A stretch of 64,000 nt of DNA from Phialocephala subalpina (Eukaryota; Ascomycota; Leotiomycetes; Helotiales; Mollisiaceae): NCBI GenBank assembly GCA_900073065.1, contig FJOG01000034.1, forward strand, positions 62,001-126,000, read 5' to 3'. The first letter of the stretch is position 1. Each line of letters begins with the position of its first letter. Below are positions 19,430 through 30,015 of this stretch, in pieces. The notes under the pieces were generated by a model. It was not told the origin of the DNA. It searched no databases and saw nothing but the letters and a program-made list of their open reading frames with translations. Both the position numbers and the translations under genes were made by a program.

Positions 19430-22400
19430 TTACAACGCTTGAAGCCGGTCTTCAATTTGCTTACACCGCTTCGAGGAAGGCCCTTGGACGATTGTGTATC
19501 CAGACAATGCCCGAGCGTACATCCCCTTCGCCATGTCTTTCCGACCTGTCTGTGAGAGGAGATCGCCAAACATGAACATAGTGTTTAACGCTGGTAAATA
19601 CGACGGCACAAGTTGGGGGCCAAGACTGTCCTCGTAGCCTTGTAGCGCCCGAATGTACATCTTCTCGGCCTCCGCCAGCTTGCCTTGGTTGGCGTAAAGC
19701 AAGCCTAGGTTATTGACCGTAGAGAGTGTTAATGTGTGGTCTAATCCAAGTGCCTTTTCTTTGCCTTGTAGCGCTCGAATATACATTTTCTCGGCCTCCG
19801 CCAGCTTGCTTTGCTCGGCGTAAAGCATACCTAAGTTATTAACCGTAGAGAGTGTCGATGTGTGGTCTAATCCAAGTGCCTGCTCGAAGCCTTGCAACGC
19901 TCGAATATACATTTTCTCGGCCTCTATTAGCTTGCTTTGCTCGGCGTAAAGGTTACCTAGGTTGCCGACCGTGTCGAGTGTCGATGTGTGGTCCGATCCA
20001 AGTGCCTTTTCTTTGCCTTGTAGCGCTCGAATATACATCTTCTCGGCCTCTGCCAGCTTGCCTTGCTCGGCGTAAAGCAAGCCTAAGTTATTAACCGTAG
20101 AGAGTGTCGATGTGTGGTCCGATCCAAGTGCCTCTTCGCTGCCTTGTAGCGCTCGAATGTGCATTTTCTCGGCCTCTACCAGCTTGCCTTGGTTTTTGTA
20201 AAGGATGCCTAAGTTGTTAATCGTATCGAGTGTCGATGTGTGATCTAATCCAAGTGCCTGCTCGAAGCCTTGCAACGCCCGAATATACATCTTCTCGGCC
20301 TCCGCTAGCTTGCCTTGGTTGGCGTAGAGGTTGCCTAAGCTATTGACCGTGGAGAGTGTCGATATGTGGTCCGGTCCAAATGTATCCGCGTAGCCTTGTA
20401 GCGCCCGAGTGTACATGACTTCCGCCTCCGCAAGCTTGCCCTGGTTGGACCAGAGATGACCTAACGTGTGCAAGGCCCATTCCATTCCCTTAGGATCCAC
20501 TTTGCCTTCCAGTATAAACCGCTCTTGCCTAATAGCATGCTGAAGTAGCCGCCGTTGTAACACCCACGAGTTTCTTTCATTTTTCATAGGAATCTCTGAA
20601 GCGACACAAGTCAATGCGAGCTGTGCAAATCTCTCATCCCACTCCTTATTCAGCACAAACACCGTCCATGAGTGCATACAGCTATGCACGCTATACCCTC
20701 CAGACCCGAACTGCTGCTGAAGCGATCGATCTAGATCAACTAGCCCGAAACTACAGAGCAAAGTAACAGCCTCATTAAAATTCAGTTCATCCTCCGTGAG
20801 CTTCTGTACCCACTCATCGTCTGCGGAGCTTGTATGTCGAAGGAGTTCGTACCATATATCTTGTCGATCAAAGTATGCCCACAACTTAAGCAGGTTTGCC
20901 GCCGCCGAGTTCTGTTGTTGGATCCGATCAAAGGTGATCTGCCATGTCGTGTATAGTGAGCGATCTTCATACGAGCTTAATTGTGGACTAGTTGTTTGAA
21001 GTTTTAACCACGATGCCCTATAGAGCCGAAGATAACCCGAGAATCTCGTTGTCACGTGCTCGAGGTATGTACCTGCAGTAGACAGCGCAAGAGGTAGGCC
21101 GTCGAGTTCCTTGACAAGCTCTATGGCATCCAGATCATCATTAATGCTCTTCCGTCCAGACGTGTTTGACAAGATGTCAAGCCCTTCTTGAATCTTTGAC
21201 AGCTTCTCAACATGGATGCGTTGACCTTGGCTAACTCGTGCCCATCTCGTAGTGATAATGATTGAGCCATGGTCAGATCGGGGAAGGAATCGACGGATAT
21301 CGACCGCCGAACTGTCGGTATTTTCAGCTGTCCTCGGATTATCGTAATTGTCATATATCATTAGCCACCGAGTGTTCTTTTGAAGGTCGAGCCAGGCTTT
21401 GACTACTCTGACCACTTGGTCAAGATCTCCGTTTAAATCCACGCTAGCAAGCGTACTAGTCGAAGGATGATTCTCCAAGACTTGCAGAGCCACGTCCCGA
21501 AAACCCAGCTTAAGAGAGTCCTCGTCATTCGCGTTCAACCAGAAGATCGCCGTGTACTTCTCCTTGTGTCGTCTGGCATATGTGATCGCAAGCTGAGTCT
21601 TTCCCATCCCCCCAAGACCATGTAGGATGACACAAGCCCGATCACTATGACTATAAAGCAGCTCGTGCATCTTCGACAGCTCCTTCTCTCGAGCAACAAA
21701 CTGTGCAGCTTCAGGAAATGACGCGAGGTTGGGCCCTACGACAAACTGTTCGAAATCGATACCTGTGCCAGTCAGTTTCATTGCTTCAGTCGGCTTCCAT
21801 GCAGACAACTTACCCTTGTGCAACCTGTGGATCTCTTCCTCTAGCCGCCGGAATGCTTGGTCCCTTCTCTCTCCGTAATTTGGTACCATTGAGACATCGA
21901 AGATCCCGATTAAGCAGTACACTGCATCCTCTTCAATCGTAGTCTCGCGGTGCTCCGCCCAGGACCTCCGCTCTTTAATGCTAAAATTCGACAATACATC
22001 GCCTCGGAGAGCATTCTTCGCAATGCCGGCGATCTCGTGTATCTTGGACTCAAGCGACAATTTGCTCCCAAGTCGCTCACCCTCCGAGCTAAAGAAGTCA
22101 ACCAGCCTTGGTGCGATGAGCTCTTGAAGCGTCCAGCCTCGAGTGAACCATCGACTCTTCTTGAAGGCTTCTTCCCATGCCCTTTGGTTATCCGCCCCGG
22201 TGTCGGGCTTAGAGACATCCGAAAGGTAGGCGTAGCAGCGCGCAGCGTTCTGATACCACCGAAACATGGAATTGATCGCTGCGCCAAGCTCGACCGCATT
22301 CTTCTTATCGATGCAACAAGTATCAACCCAGAAGTATTGTAGTCCATCGGCTGCAGCCTGCTTCGCGCAGAACTGTATCTTCCCCCACCCAGCCTTGCTT

Positions 22401-22564
22401 ACGGTCTTGCTCATGTCCGCGCCGGCTTCCATATCATGGAATACGACCTCTTCGTCCCCCCAGGTATGAGAGAGTATTGCGTAGGCAGGGACATCGCCGC
22501 TGGTAGGTTTGCGAAAGACGATCTTGCCGTCGGATTTGCGATGCAATAGGCGTATAAAAGCCAT
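19430..22564 (-). CDS. HET-NB-ARC-TPR NLR-type receptor
   Basis: Single-exon protein of 1044 aa from the ATG at 22564 (MAFIRLL, the usual family start; an in-frame ATG at 22621 adds 19 residues). Order: HET domain (about 25-200; YAILSHTWG, FWVDTCCIDK, WFTRGWTLQELIAP, AVYCLIGIF), NB-ARC/P-loop NTPase (P-loop GLGGMGKT near 315; LMIYDNYD Walker-B-like; GSIIITTR; GLPLALSTAGTYL), then tetratricopeptide repeats (about 700-1030). There are seven clear 42-residue TPR units plus a degenerate eighth, each built on LYANQGKLAEAEKMYIRALQG. Fungal NLRs of this plan sense non-self and drive incompatibility through the HET effector. All key nucleotide-binding blocks are present, so it appears functional. Confidence 0.9.
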   Translation of the reverse strand: MAFIRLLHRKSDGKIVFRKPTSGDVPAYAILSHTWGDEEVVFHDMEAGADMSKTVSKAGWGKIQFCAKQAAADGLQYFWVDTCCIDKKNAVELGAAINSMFRWYQNAARCYAYLSDVSKPDTGADNQRAWEEAFKKSRWFTRGWTLQELIAPRLVDFFSSEGERLGSKLSLESKIHEIAGIAKNALRGDVLSNFSIKERRSWAEHRETTIEEDAVYCLIGIFDVSMVPNYGERRDQAFRRLEEEIHRLHKGKLSAWKPTEAMKLTGTGIDFEQFVVGPNLASFPEAAQFVAREKELSKMHELLYSHSDRACVILHGLGGMGKTQLAITYARRHKEKYTAIFWLNANDEDSLKLGFRDVALQVLENHPSTSTLASVDLNGDLDQVVRVVKAWLDLQKNTRWLMIYDNYDNPRTAENTDSSAVDIRRFLPRSDHGSIIITTRWARVSQGQRIHVEKLSKIQEGLDILSNTSGRKSINDDLDAIELVKELDGLPLALSTAGTYLEHVTTRFSGYLRLYRASWLKLQTTSPQLSSYEDRSLYTTWQITFDRIQQQNSAAANLLKLWAYFDRQDIWYELLRHTSSADDEWVQKLTEDELNFNEAVTLLCSFGLVDLDRSLQQQFGSGGYSVHSCMHSWTVFVLNKEWDERFAQLALTCVASEIPMKNERNSWVLQRRLLQHAIRQERFILEGKVDPKGMEWALHTLGHLWSNQGKLAEAEVMYTRALQGYADTFGPDHISTLSTVNSLGNLYANQGKLAEAEKMYIRALQGFEQALGLDHTSTLDTINNLGILYKNQGKLVEAEKMHIRALQGSEEALGSDHTSTLSTVNNLGLLYAEQGKLAEAEKMYIRALQGKEKALGSDHTSTLDTVGNLGNLYAEQSKLIEAEKMYIRALQGFEQALGLDHTSTLSTVNNLGMLYAEQSKLAEAEKMYIRALQGKEKALGLDHTLTLSTVNNLGLLYANQGKLAEAEKMYIRALQGYEDSLGPQLVPSYLPALNTMFMFGDLLSQTGRKDMAKGMYARALSGYTIVQGPSSKRCKQIEDRLQAL
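19600..20470 (-). repeat. 126-bp TPR-coding repeats with high internal identity
   Basis: About seven tandem 126-bp units. Phrases such as TTCTCGGCCTC recur at 126-bp spacing and units differ by few bases, chiefly at scattered codons (for example NQ/EQ, LDHT/SDHT, FEQ/KEK). This is the high-internal-conservation pattern known for repeat domains of fungal NLR incompatibility genes. Confidence 0.85.
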
Positions 22565-22621
22565 GGGTGGAGGTTCGCGAGCAATTTCGTGGTAGCGCGA
22601 AGCGTGCGACTCGTTCGGCAT

Positions 22622-23259
22622 ATGTATGCAAGGACTACGATTTAAAGGTCAACAGAATTGAATCGGACGTCAAAGAGCTGATCATAAGAAAATTATACAA
22701 TAGTTGTCATAGGCGCTACCCACGAGGCTGCATCGTGGCGCAGGCTGGCCTGCCAATTGCATGGCGGAGGCAGACACAACAGGACGCTTCGTCTCGCGAC
22801 GCCGTGCGTCTCTGTATACATGGAAGCACGTTATTAGCAACAAGTAATCGTTTGCACGACCACAACAAAATAAATGTCGCTCTTACATCTTGATGAGACG
22901 ATGAAAGCTTCCGTCTGCGTCGATCGCGACGCACAGCACGATACTGTCGAAGATCTTGACGGTATATTCGTCAAGGGATAACCCGCAAAGGCGCCACGAA
23001 CCGCGCAGTCGCGACGGCAGCCACAAGTCGAGGCAATTTCCACGTCCTATCCAGCATCATCATCATCAACACCATTAACATGGAGAGCTCACAGCCCCCC
23101 AGGTTCACTCATGAGCATCATACGTGACGATCTCCTACTTTCAGCTAAATTTGTTGGATCTGCATCTATTTCGATCGATACCGAATGGAATACCTCGGAA
23201 ACTTGAGGTTTAAACCTTTGTTTTCCGGGGGGTTCCGTTTGTAATAAAAGAATTTATTT
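22622..23259. other. Upstream region of the NLR gene
   Basis: Ordinary composition; promoter side of the HET-NB-ARC-TPR gene. No gene supported. Confidence 0.35.
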
Positions 23260-24730
23260 ATATATGCCTTAACCATCCCCCAAGAACACCAAAAGACAAG
23301 TAGATTCACGTTATACCTATTAACAATGAAATTGATAAGACTTTATATATTGATATTTATTTGCAAATTTTAATACGAATAAATAATTATTATTCTAATT
23401 TAAATTTTAAATATATTAATAAATTAATTAAATTATATTTAAAGAAATTTATTTATAATTTATATAATTTTTAATTATAATTTTTATTTTATATATATAT
23501 ATAATTTGCAAATTTTATTATTTATAATATAATAATTTTTTTAAATTTATTAATATATTATAATAATATTTATTTTTATTCTTTTATTATATTTATTAAA
23601 AATCTTTAATAGAACCGATTTGGATCCTATTTAGCCCATTCTCACGTAATTCGTTAGAGTTATTCAACCGGGAAAAATGCGAAAATTTCGTGAGTTGAAA
23701 AGGAGGCCTTATTTATATACTCTTCGAAACCTCCTCAAACTCTCCCCAAATAAAAATGCCATCGCTCCGTTCCTCGTTCAAGTGGGGGGCCTAGCGCGGC
23801 TCGTATCTCGCAAGTGCCCCCCACCTTCTCTTGTCTCTACGCTTTGGCATTTTGCTCCGCAGGCCTCGTAGGGGCGCCCCTGCGGGGGGCTACTTTTCCT
23901 TTATCCAATGATATACTTTTTAAGTTATAAGCTCTTAAATTGCGTTTTTTATAAGGGTTTGAAGTTATAATAATATTAGTTAATACAAAGGAAATTAATA
24001 GATTCTATTGGGCGGTAAACTGGAGAAACGTTTTGCCGCTCCGATACGCCTCACCAAAATAATAATATTTTGAGTTTTATTTTATAGGCTTATATCGTAT
24101 TTATTCTCTTATAGAATTTTATAATAAGTTTATATATAAAAAGTTTTTAATAAATAAATAAATTTTTTATTGAATTTAAATAAATTTTTTTTTAATTTTT
24201 TTTAATATTTATAATTAAAATTAAAATCAATATAATCGATTAATTTCTTTAAAGTAAATTCTATTAAATAATAAAAATTTTATATATTGATTATAATTTC
24301 GATTATAAATATTAAAAATATTAAAAAACAAATTAATTCGAATTTAATTATATAAATATTCTTTTAATTAAAAGTTTTTTATATATAAACTTATTATAAA
24401 AATTCTATAAGAGAATAAATACAATACGGGCTCGTAAAATAAAACTCGAAATATTATTATTTTGGTATTTTATTTCGGTTTGAAATTACTTAAAGTATTT
24501 AAGTGTTTTTCTTAGTTAATTATTTCGACAAAAATTAAATATAAAGTTATTTACTTTTATATTATACAAACTATAAATAAAGCCAACTATAAAAAGCTAG
24601 TCTAATATATATTATATAAAATTTAATTTAAAGTAAAATAAATTAAAAAAATAATTTTTAAAAAGTTTTAATTTTTAATTTTTAATTTTTAAACTCGAAA
24701 CTCGAAATGAACTTTTTTTTCGACTTGCCC
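23260..24730. repeat. AT-rich, RIP-like tract
   Basis: Nearly 1.5 kb of A/T-dominated sequence, broken by a GC-rich island at about 23750-23890. It holds the large palindrome at 24054-24465. No open frame of note. Confidence 0.6.
24054..24465. mobile_element. 412-bp palindromic (fold-back) element
   Basis: The left half (starting CCAAAATAATAATATTTTG) is the reverse complement of the right half (ending CGAAATATTATTATTTTGG). The match runs through TTTATTCTCTTATAGAATTT and ATAAGTTTATATATAAAAAG and continues to a centre near 24262, so arms are nearly 200 bp. Mismatches seen are largely transitions. No clear target-site duplication. It looks like a RIP-degraded MITE or inverted-repeat transposon remnant. 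Confidence 0.6.
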
Positions 24731-25664
24731 GAACCCCCCACATTCTAACCACGTGATTTTCGGCGGGTGGGGGTCTAAAGCCCCCTCCACCCTGCGCTGC
24801 GCTAGGCAATAACCTAACTCGCATACGAGTATACGACTTCAAATTTTCGAGAGTTTAAATAAGAACTCGCGCACAACAGATAATTCTGCTTAGTTATTCA
24901 AAAGAGTATAAAAAGCAACACTACGAATCCTAGAGTCCGTCGACGTTTGGGCTCCCGGCTCCTTCTACCATCTATACAAGACGAGGCACACTAACACCGC
25001 GGTCTGCAAAGTCGTAAACGGCAACTTGGTAGTCGGTCGGTCGGCATCGGCTGCCAAGACGGGTACGACTCAAGTTACGTAACGCTAGCCCAAGTAGGTT
25101 TAGCCAGCCCGGAAATTCGGGAATGTGCCCTAATTCGACCGACAGTCGCTTACCTTGAGTACTCAGGGGGTAAAACAACTCTACTAATTTCCTAAACAAG
25201 TAGCTAGCGACGTTGACATTCCGTGCGGCCACTTCCTGACCTTCTTCGTGTCTGCCTTACCTACTGTTGTATGATGGGTAAGTCTGACCCCCTATCAGGT
25301 AAAGACCAGGGCCCGGGCGACGCAATGCTAATACCTCTCACCAAAAACGTGGGCTGCTTCAGGAAAAGCGGTTGGCTATCGATAGGTCAACCAGGGGCAA
25401 GACTTTGGCACACAACCACAGTATCTTCAAGTTCCAAGCAGGCGGAATACACAACTTTCCTACTTCAACAGTGACATTCCAGTCCTTTAGGCCTTTTTTC
25501 CTTGTCTGGCTACTATCTTTGACTCTTCTTCCTTATTCTTATTGTAAAGATACTACTGTCGTCGTCGTCGAGAAATTGTCACAGGGCTTCCCATCCAATA
25601 TACCTCCCTTCCTCCCACCTCACTGATCCCATCCGGAAGCTTGAACGCAAGTCGCCGAAGAAAA
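24731..25664. other. Intergenic region, possible retroelement remnant
   Basis: Mixed composition. A TATAAAAAG at about 24907 followed by a C/G-rich leader looks LTR-like, and a minus-strand frame (24972-25232) has no known motif. A GTCGTC microsatellite lies at 25559-25571. No gene supported. Confidence 0.3.
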
Positions 25665-26541
25665 ATGTTGGATCAACCTGGCGTCTTCACCTACCGCGAC
25701 GGCGTCGCCGTGATCCAGCTTGCCTCCTTCACGATTTACCTGGGCTTCGCTTTCGTGCTGTGCTGGCGCCACGGGTTCCGCCGCTCGGAAGGTTGGGTCG
25801 TCTTAGTCACCTTCTCGACCCTACGTGTGCTCGCTGCGTGCTTTCAGCTCGCCTCTATCAACTATCCCACCGATTCGGTCTATGGGGGCGCACTCATTTG
25901 CCAGGGAATCGGTTTGGCTCCGCTGACGCTATTGAACATTGGGTTGTTCGTAAGGGTGTTAGTTTGTCTTCTCCTCGGAGGCACGGCATTAAGAACAGGA
26001 AAAGCTAATGTGCGAACTAAAAAATATCAGGAACAAATTCGTCAACACAATACACCAGAAGATCTTCTCCGGTATCTCCTTAGCCGCGATCGCTGGTATC
26101 GTGTTGGCTATTTACGGCGGCACTGAGTCCGCGGACTCGCCCACTCTAGCAACCAACGACTTGCTGAAAGCTTCCGTTATCCTCTTCGCGGCGTGCTATC
26201 TCGCCTTTATGTGCTTGTTCCTGATTTTCCTGCGACAATGGCCAGCTATCCCCCCGGGCGAGCAGAAGCTGCTTCTCTGCTTCGCGTGCTGCGTGCCCTT
26301 CATGGTGGTCCGATTTCTGTATGGCATTCTGGGGACCTTCGTGGAAAGCTTAAGGCCCCAGTTCAGCGTGCTCACCGGGGGCGTTACAAAGTTTTTGTGC
26401 ATGGCTGTCCTTGAGGAGATCTTCGTGGTCGCGTTTTTCGTGTTTACAGGCATGAGGCTGGAGCGTCTCCCACCTGCGTTAAGGAACGGTGCCAAGCCCC
26501 GCGATTCGAGAGAAGCTATCGGATTACGGTCCAGAGAGTAA
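25665..26541 (+). CDS. Seven-TM membrane protein, DUF7702-like
   Basis: Exons 25665-25949 and 25999-26541 (49-bp intron, GTAAGG donor), 275 aa. The frame is open upstream to 25641 but the ATG at 25665 fits the family. It has seven hydrophobic segments: VAVIQLASFTIYLGFAFVLC, then the RHGFRRSEGW loop, LRVLAACFQLAS, GALICQGIGLAPLTLLNIGL, ISLAAIAGIVLAIYG, LLKASVILFAACYLAFMCLF, FACCVPFMVVRFLYGILGTF and CMAVLEEIFVVAFFVFTGM. The RHGF.RS.GW block between TM1 and TM2 is characteristic of the fungal DUF7702 family, whose function is unknown. A polar C-terminal tail faces the cytosol by prediction. The intron was placed by phase and could be slightly different. Confidence 0.7.
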
Positions 26542-27039
26542 GAATGAGCCTATCCCGACTTGTTGGGCGGATTAAGGTTCGCGCGGTGAGGAGATCGGTG
26601 AGAAGTGACAAGAGGTGGTGGAAGGACGTTGAAGGAGGTCGTGGAGCTAGTGATGGACATGCCGGTACATGATATCCAGTGGTCAAATCGTTCCTCGTTG
26701 TTTATTAAGTTTGTCCCGAACAGTTAATCCTTATTTTTCTGGCGGTGTGTACTTGAAGAGTAAAGATACCTGTACTGCCACTTGCTCGGCAAAATAGGCA
26801 GTACTTGGCCCAGCGCAATGGCCGCGAAAAGCCTTCTGGTGACTTGTGCTTTTCTTTCAGCAGGCATGACACAGTCTGCATCTCTTATTTCAGATGGAAT
26901 GATACAGTCTGCTTCAATTCTAACACCCCTGGTTCGATCTTTTTTCCCTTCACTTTTGGCCTCACAATGCTGATGACCAGGCCTGACCTCGGTTATGCAA
27001 TTGCTTGTTCCTGTTTCCTCAGACGGTTTATCGCTCTGC
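26542..27039. other. Intergenic region
   Basis: No gene supported. A short imperfect tandem repeat (around ACAGTCTGC) occurs at 26865-26920. Confidence 0.35.
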
Positions 27040-27340
27040 TGAGTGCATTCATCATCCCATGGTATTCATGCTTGTTCAGTGAGCTTTTCGTCTTTCCCTC
27101 GCTCCTCTTCCTATATTCCTCGCATAGAAGCGAAAGTTACTGATATGTGGAAAGGGTCGATTATTCGCATGCACTGAGATCAAGCTCCTCCTAACTCACG
27201 TGCTCCGAGATTACGACTTCAAACTCAAAGACGGCCAAGAAAGACCAGGAAACACACTCGATGAGATTTGGCTTATTGCAGACCAAAAAGCGAAACTCCT
27301 CTTCAAGGGCAGGAATCCTGCGGTTTTTGTTTCAAGCTGA
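27040..27340 (+). pseudogene. C-terminal fragment of a cytochrome P450
   Basis: The segment ending at 27078 reads SSHGIHACS, the P450 haem loop with Pro changed to Ser (CCA to TCA, a C-to-T change). After a 76-bp intron (27079-27154) it continues GRLFACTEIKLLLTHVLRDY, then DFKLKDGQERPGN and KAKLLFKGRNP to a TGA at 27340. This is the C-terminal portion of the same kind of P450 as the relic at 15100-16428. No P450 sequence could be followed convincingly upstream, so it is a fragment. Confidence 0.6.
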
Positions 27341-27933
27341 AACGTGGAGGACTGAGAAAGTCCCTTCAATATGGAGTCTCTGACACACGATTCTGGGTTT
27401 CATTCGGTATTTTCGGTTGCGTCTGCCAATGTTTTGGCGTTTTTATGGCGGCTTGCATGGGGTTTAAGCTTGTGAGCTTTTGGCTTTTGTCAGCCTGATA
27501 GGTGGTGGGTAATTGGAAGTTGGAGTTTGGGGTCATTTGGTAGCATATTCCGGGCGTACGATTCCAGAGTATATTTCAACCAATTCTTAACTGTATTCGA
27601 TGTTGCAGTATTTGGTGAAGATGATTGGTGCTGGTGGGAAATTTCCCGTGATCATGCCGTTTCTTGCAAGTTCTCGTTCAGCCGCAGCGGCATGCCGAAG
27701 CCACCGGGACCTCCGCAAATCATATACCTAGAACAAAGCCATGGTATGACAAGTGTCAATATCGCCTCTGCTAGTACTCCAAATCGAGATTCAATATTTA
27801 GTTGTCATGCTGTTCGATGTCACATATCGAAAAGTCAAGTTATAAGCGCTGGAATGCGCACGAGGAAATGCGGGGAAGTATCAAGCTACAACTGTACCGA
27901 TTTCTCCCGCCTCAGCTCTTTGCATCTTCCAAA
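27341..27933. other. Intergenic region
   Basis: No gene supported. Short open frames here lack family features. Confidence 0.35.
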
Positions 27934-28780
27934 ATGCATTTCTCATTAACGGCAATTCTGTTAACAACAGCTTCGCTTTTCAGTTTAGTAGCAAGTACTT
28001 GCAATTTGGATAACTGCTACAATAACCTCGCCCACTACAGCGCATCAACCTTTTGTAGCACTTACACTACCGCGATCAATACTGCACTCACTGGCCTACC
28101 AAGCTATGTCTCAACGTCATGCGGCTCTAGCCGATTATCCAGTGCTTGTTCCTGCCTTTACCCCGCATCAGGCGCATCAACCACTTCATCCTGTCAAGCA
28201 AGCCAAGCAACAAAAACCGTTACTGTCACTCGAGTATCTACGACGACTGTAGCGTCTGTCCAACCAGCCTGCATTCTTCGTAATGGCGATTTCGGTCTCG
28301 ACCCGTGGGTCAACGAGGATATCATCAATGAAAGCAGTTACGGGTACAACACGCCCACGATTGGGGGTCCCGCATATTCAGGGACCGCAGCATTGTTTGT
28401 CTCCTTCTCAATTCAACCTCTTTCCATTTTCTCCCATCCGTGATCGCAAACTAACAAACACCAACAGCTCAGTCTCCTTCCCCGCCGACGGGATATACGA
28501 ACTCGACCAACACGTCACCTTTCCCTCCACCTCCATACCACTCACTCTAACTTTCTACGCCAAATCCAACACCACTGGCTGCTCCATCATAGCAGTGTTT
28601 GGTATCAGAGGAGGGGCGTACTTTGCGGAAAAACAAGTGCAGTTGACGACGAATTATGCTGTGTATTCGGTGAGTGGGACGACGGATGGGGAGACGCTTG
28701 GTTTCGTGGCACTGGAGGTGCAGTGTAGTGGTAGTACGGGAGGAAGTGTGGTCTTGATTGATGGGGTTGCTTTGGGTTGA
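27934..28780 (+). CDS. Secreted Cys-rich protein with CBM4/9-like C-terminal domain
   Basis: Exons 27934-28394 and 28468-28780; the 73-bp intron has a CTAAC branch point, and phase fixes the GTTTGT donor. The product is 257 aa. A signal peptide covers about residues 1-21 (MHFSLTAILLTTASLFSLVA). The Cys-rich region follows (CNLDNCYNNL, STFCSTYT, STSCG, SSACSCLYP), a pattern common in secreted ascomycete proteins. A Thr/Ser/Val linker leads to a C-terminal beta-rich domain (ILRNGDFGLDPW...; YELDQHVTFP; TLTFYAKSN; VVLIDGVALG) resembling carbohydrate-binding module 4/9 folds. The likely location is the cell wall or outside the cell. The binding partner is unknown. Confidence 0.7.
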
Positions 28781-29536
28781 GCGAGGTTATGGGTCGAGTG
28801 CAGATGAAGAAGTGGGTTGCTCGCTTGGGAGAAAGGGGGACGTCCCGAAATTGATCACCCCACAATGGAACATCATTCACGAAGCCATTTGAATCTGCAA
28901 ATCCGGAGTATGATACTATCTAGAATACAACTAAATATAATTCTACTATTAAAAAATCAAAGCAGAGTCACGTGTACACCCACCCCTCCATCCCAACGCG
29001 GCGATTGTGAAGCGATCCTCTTTGACAACAAATTTCACCCCTCACACCATTTTCCACATCAATCATCGCGATACCATCCACAACTCTCACTTCTGATGAC
29101 CAAGCAGGTTCATCGCACTCGCTTAGGTCTCTTGCGCATATCGTTTTCGTGCCTCTTGCCCTGTTATTGGTCCACGCGTATGTTTTGAGGACAGCGTTGC
29201 TTACGGCCCGGATGTCCGTGGTGTGCGTACGCACCGGCAACCGTCAAGCGTCTTACATTGCTGACTGCGCAAACCCGACCCTATGAGGAAATGATGTTAC
29301 TTTGCATTTGAAATTGGTGATGATGAGACGTGGCATGGAAGTTGATGAAGCGGCTGTATTGCGTATGCTGATGCAGTGTTGACATGCCAATGCGGGGGTC
29401 GTGGGGATATAATACCCAGGAAGGATCTTTCGAATGTTCAGTCTCATTCATATCAACCATCATCGCCGAAGTAATCGTTCTCAAGGTCATCCATCAATAA
29501 CATATACCCCCGCTCGAACCGACTGAGAATATCACC
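28781..29536. other. Intergenic region
   Basis: No gene supported. A TATAATA at about 29409 may serve the small ORF at 29537. Confidence 0.35.
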
Positions 29537-29842
29537 ATGTGCGCTCGTCGCCTCTGCCATAACGGCGTCGTCTACGTCCGCCGACCAAGTCTTCTCAAAC
29601 AACTTGCTGAACATTTCGTCTGCAAACGCCATGCCAAGAAAGCTTTCACAAGAAGTTCTCCGATCGAAATTTCACCTGCGGATCAATATGTATTCGATCG
29701 TGAGTTGCCTCTGGAAGGAGGGCAACGTGTTATCTCGGGGCGTTTGGATCATTCAACGACGGTGGATGAGAGCGAGAACACGGAAAAGGTGATGGAAGAT
29801 AGCTGGGCTGAGTGGAAAGAGTTACATGGCTATCAGCATTGA
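29537..29842 (+). CDS. Small hypothetical protein
   Basis: A 101-aa frame with a good ATG context (ATCACCATGT). The N-terminal half is basic (RRLCHNGVVYVRRPS, CKRHAKK) and the C-terminal half acidic (VDESENTEKVMEDSWAEW). No signal peptide, membrane segment or known motif. It may be a real small gene or a chance frame. Confidence 0.3.
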   Translation: MCARRLCHNGVVYVRRPSLLKQLAEHFVCKRHAKKAFTRSSPIEISPADQYVFDRELPLEGGQRVISGRLDHSTTVDESENTEKVMEDSWAEWKELHGYQH

Positions 29843-30015
29843 GAGAATCATTTCTTCAATCTCCCAGACTCGACGGGACAACTGTTGAGACTACGCTGGG
29901 AAAGTATCATGGTATCAGCCAACGATCGACCTTATTCAGGGAAAATGGGCCGAGAAAGTCCTGGTAGGACTGGGACATTGGGGATGCTAAAGAGATTCAA
30001 ATTGTCCCAAAGTTC

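Noticed and set aside
19600..20470. The tandem 126-bp units considered as a CRISPR-like or satellite array
   Set aside because: They lie in frame inside the NLR gene, encode TPR helices, and have no spacers.
25223..25626. Plus-strand ORFs ahead of the DUF7702-like gene
   Set aside because: Low-complexity and unrelated to any family; better explained as promoter and leader sequence.
26930..26960. GGTTCGATC as a possible tRNA B box
   Set aside because: No A box, no acceptor stem and no cloverleaf can be formed around it.
27527..27949. 140-aa ORF overlapping the start of the secreted protein
   Set aside because: It overlaps the signal-peptide start of a well-supported secreted protein in another frame and has no domain.
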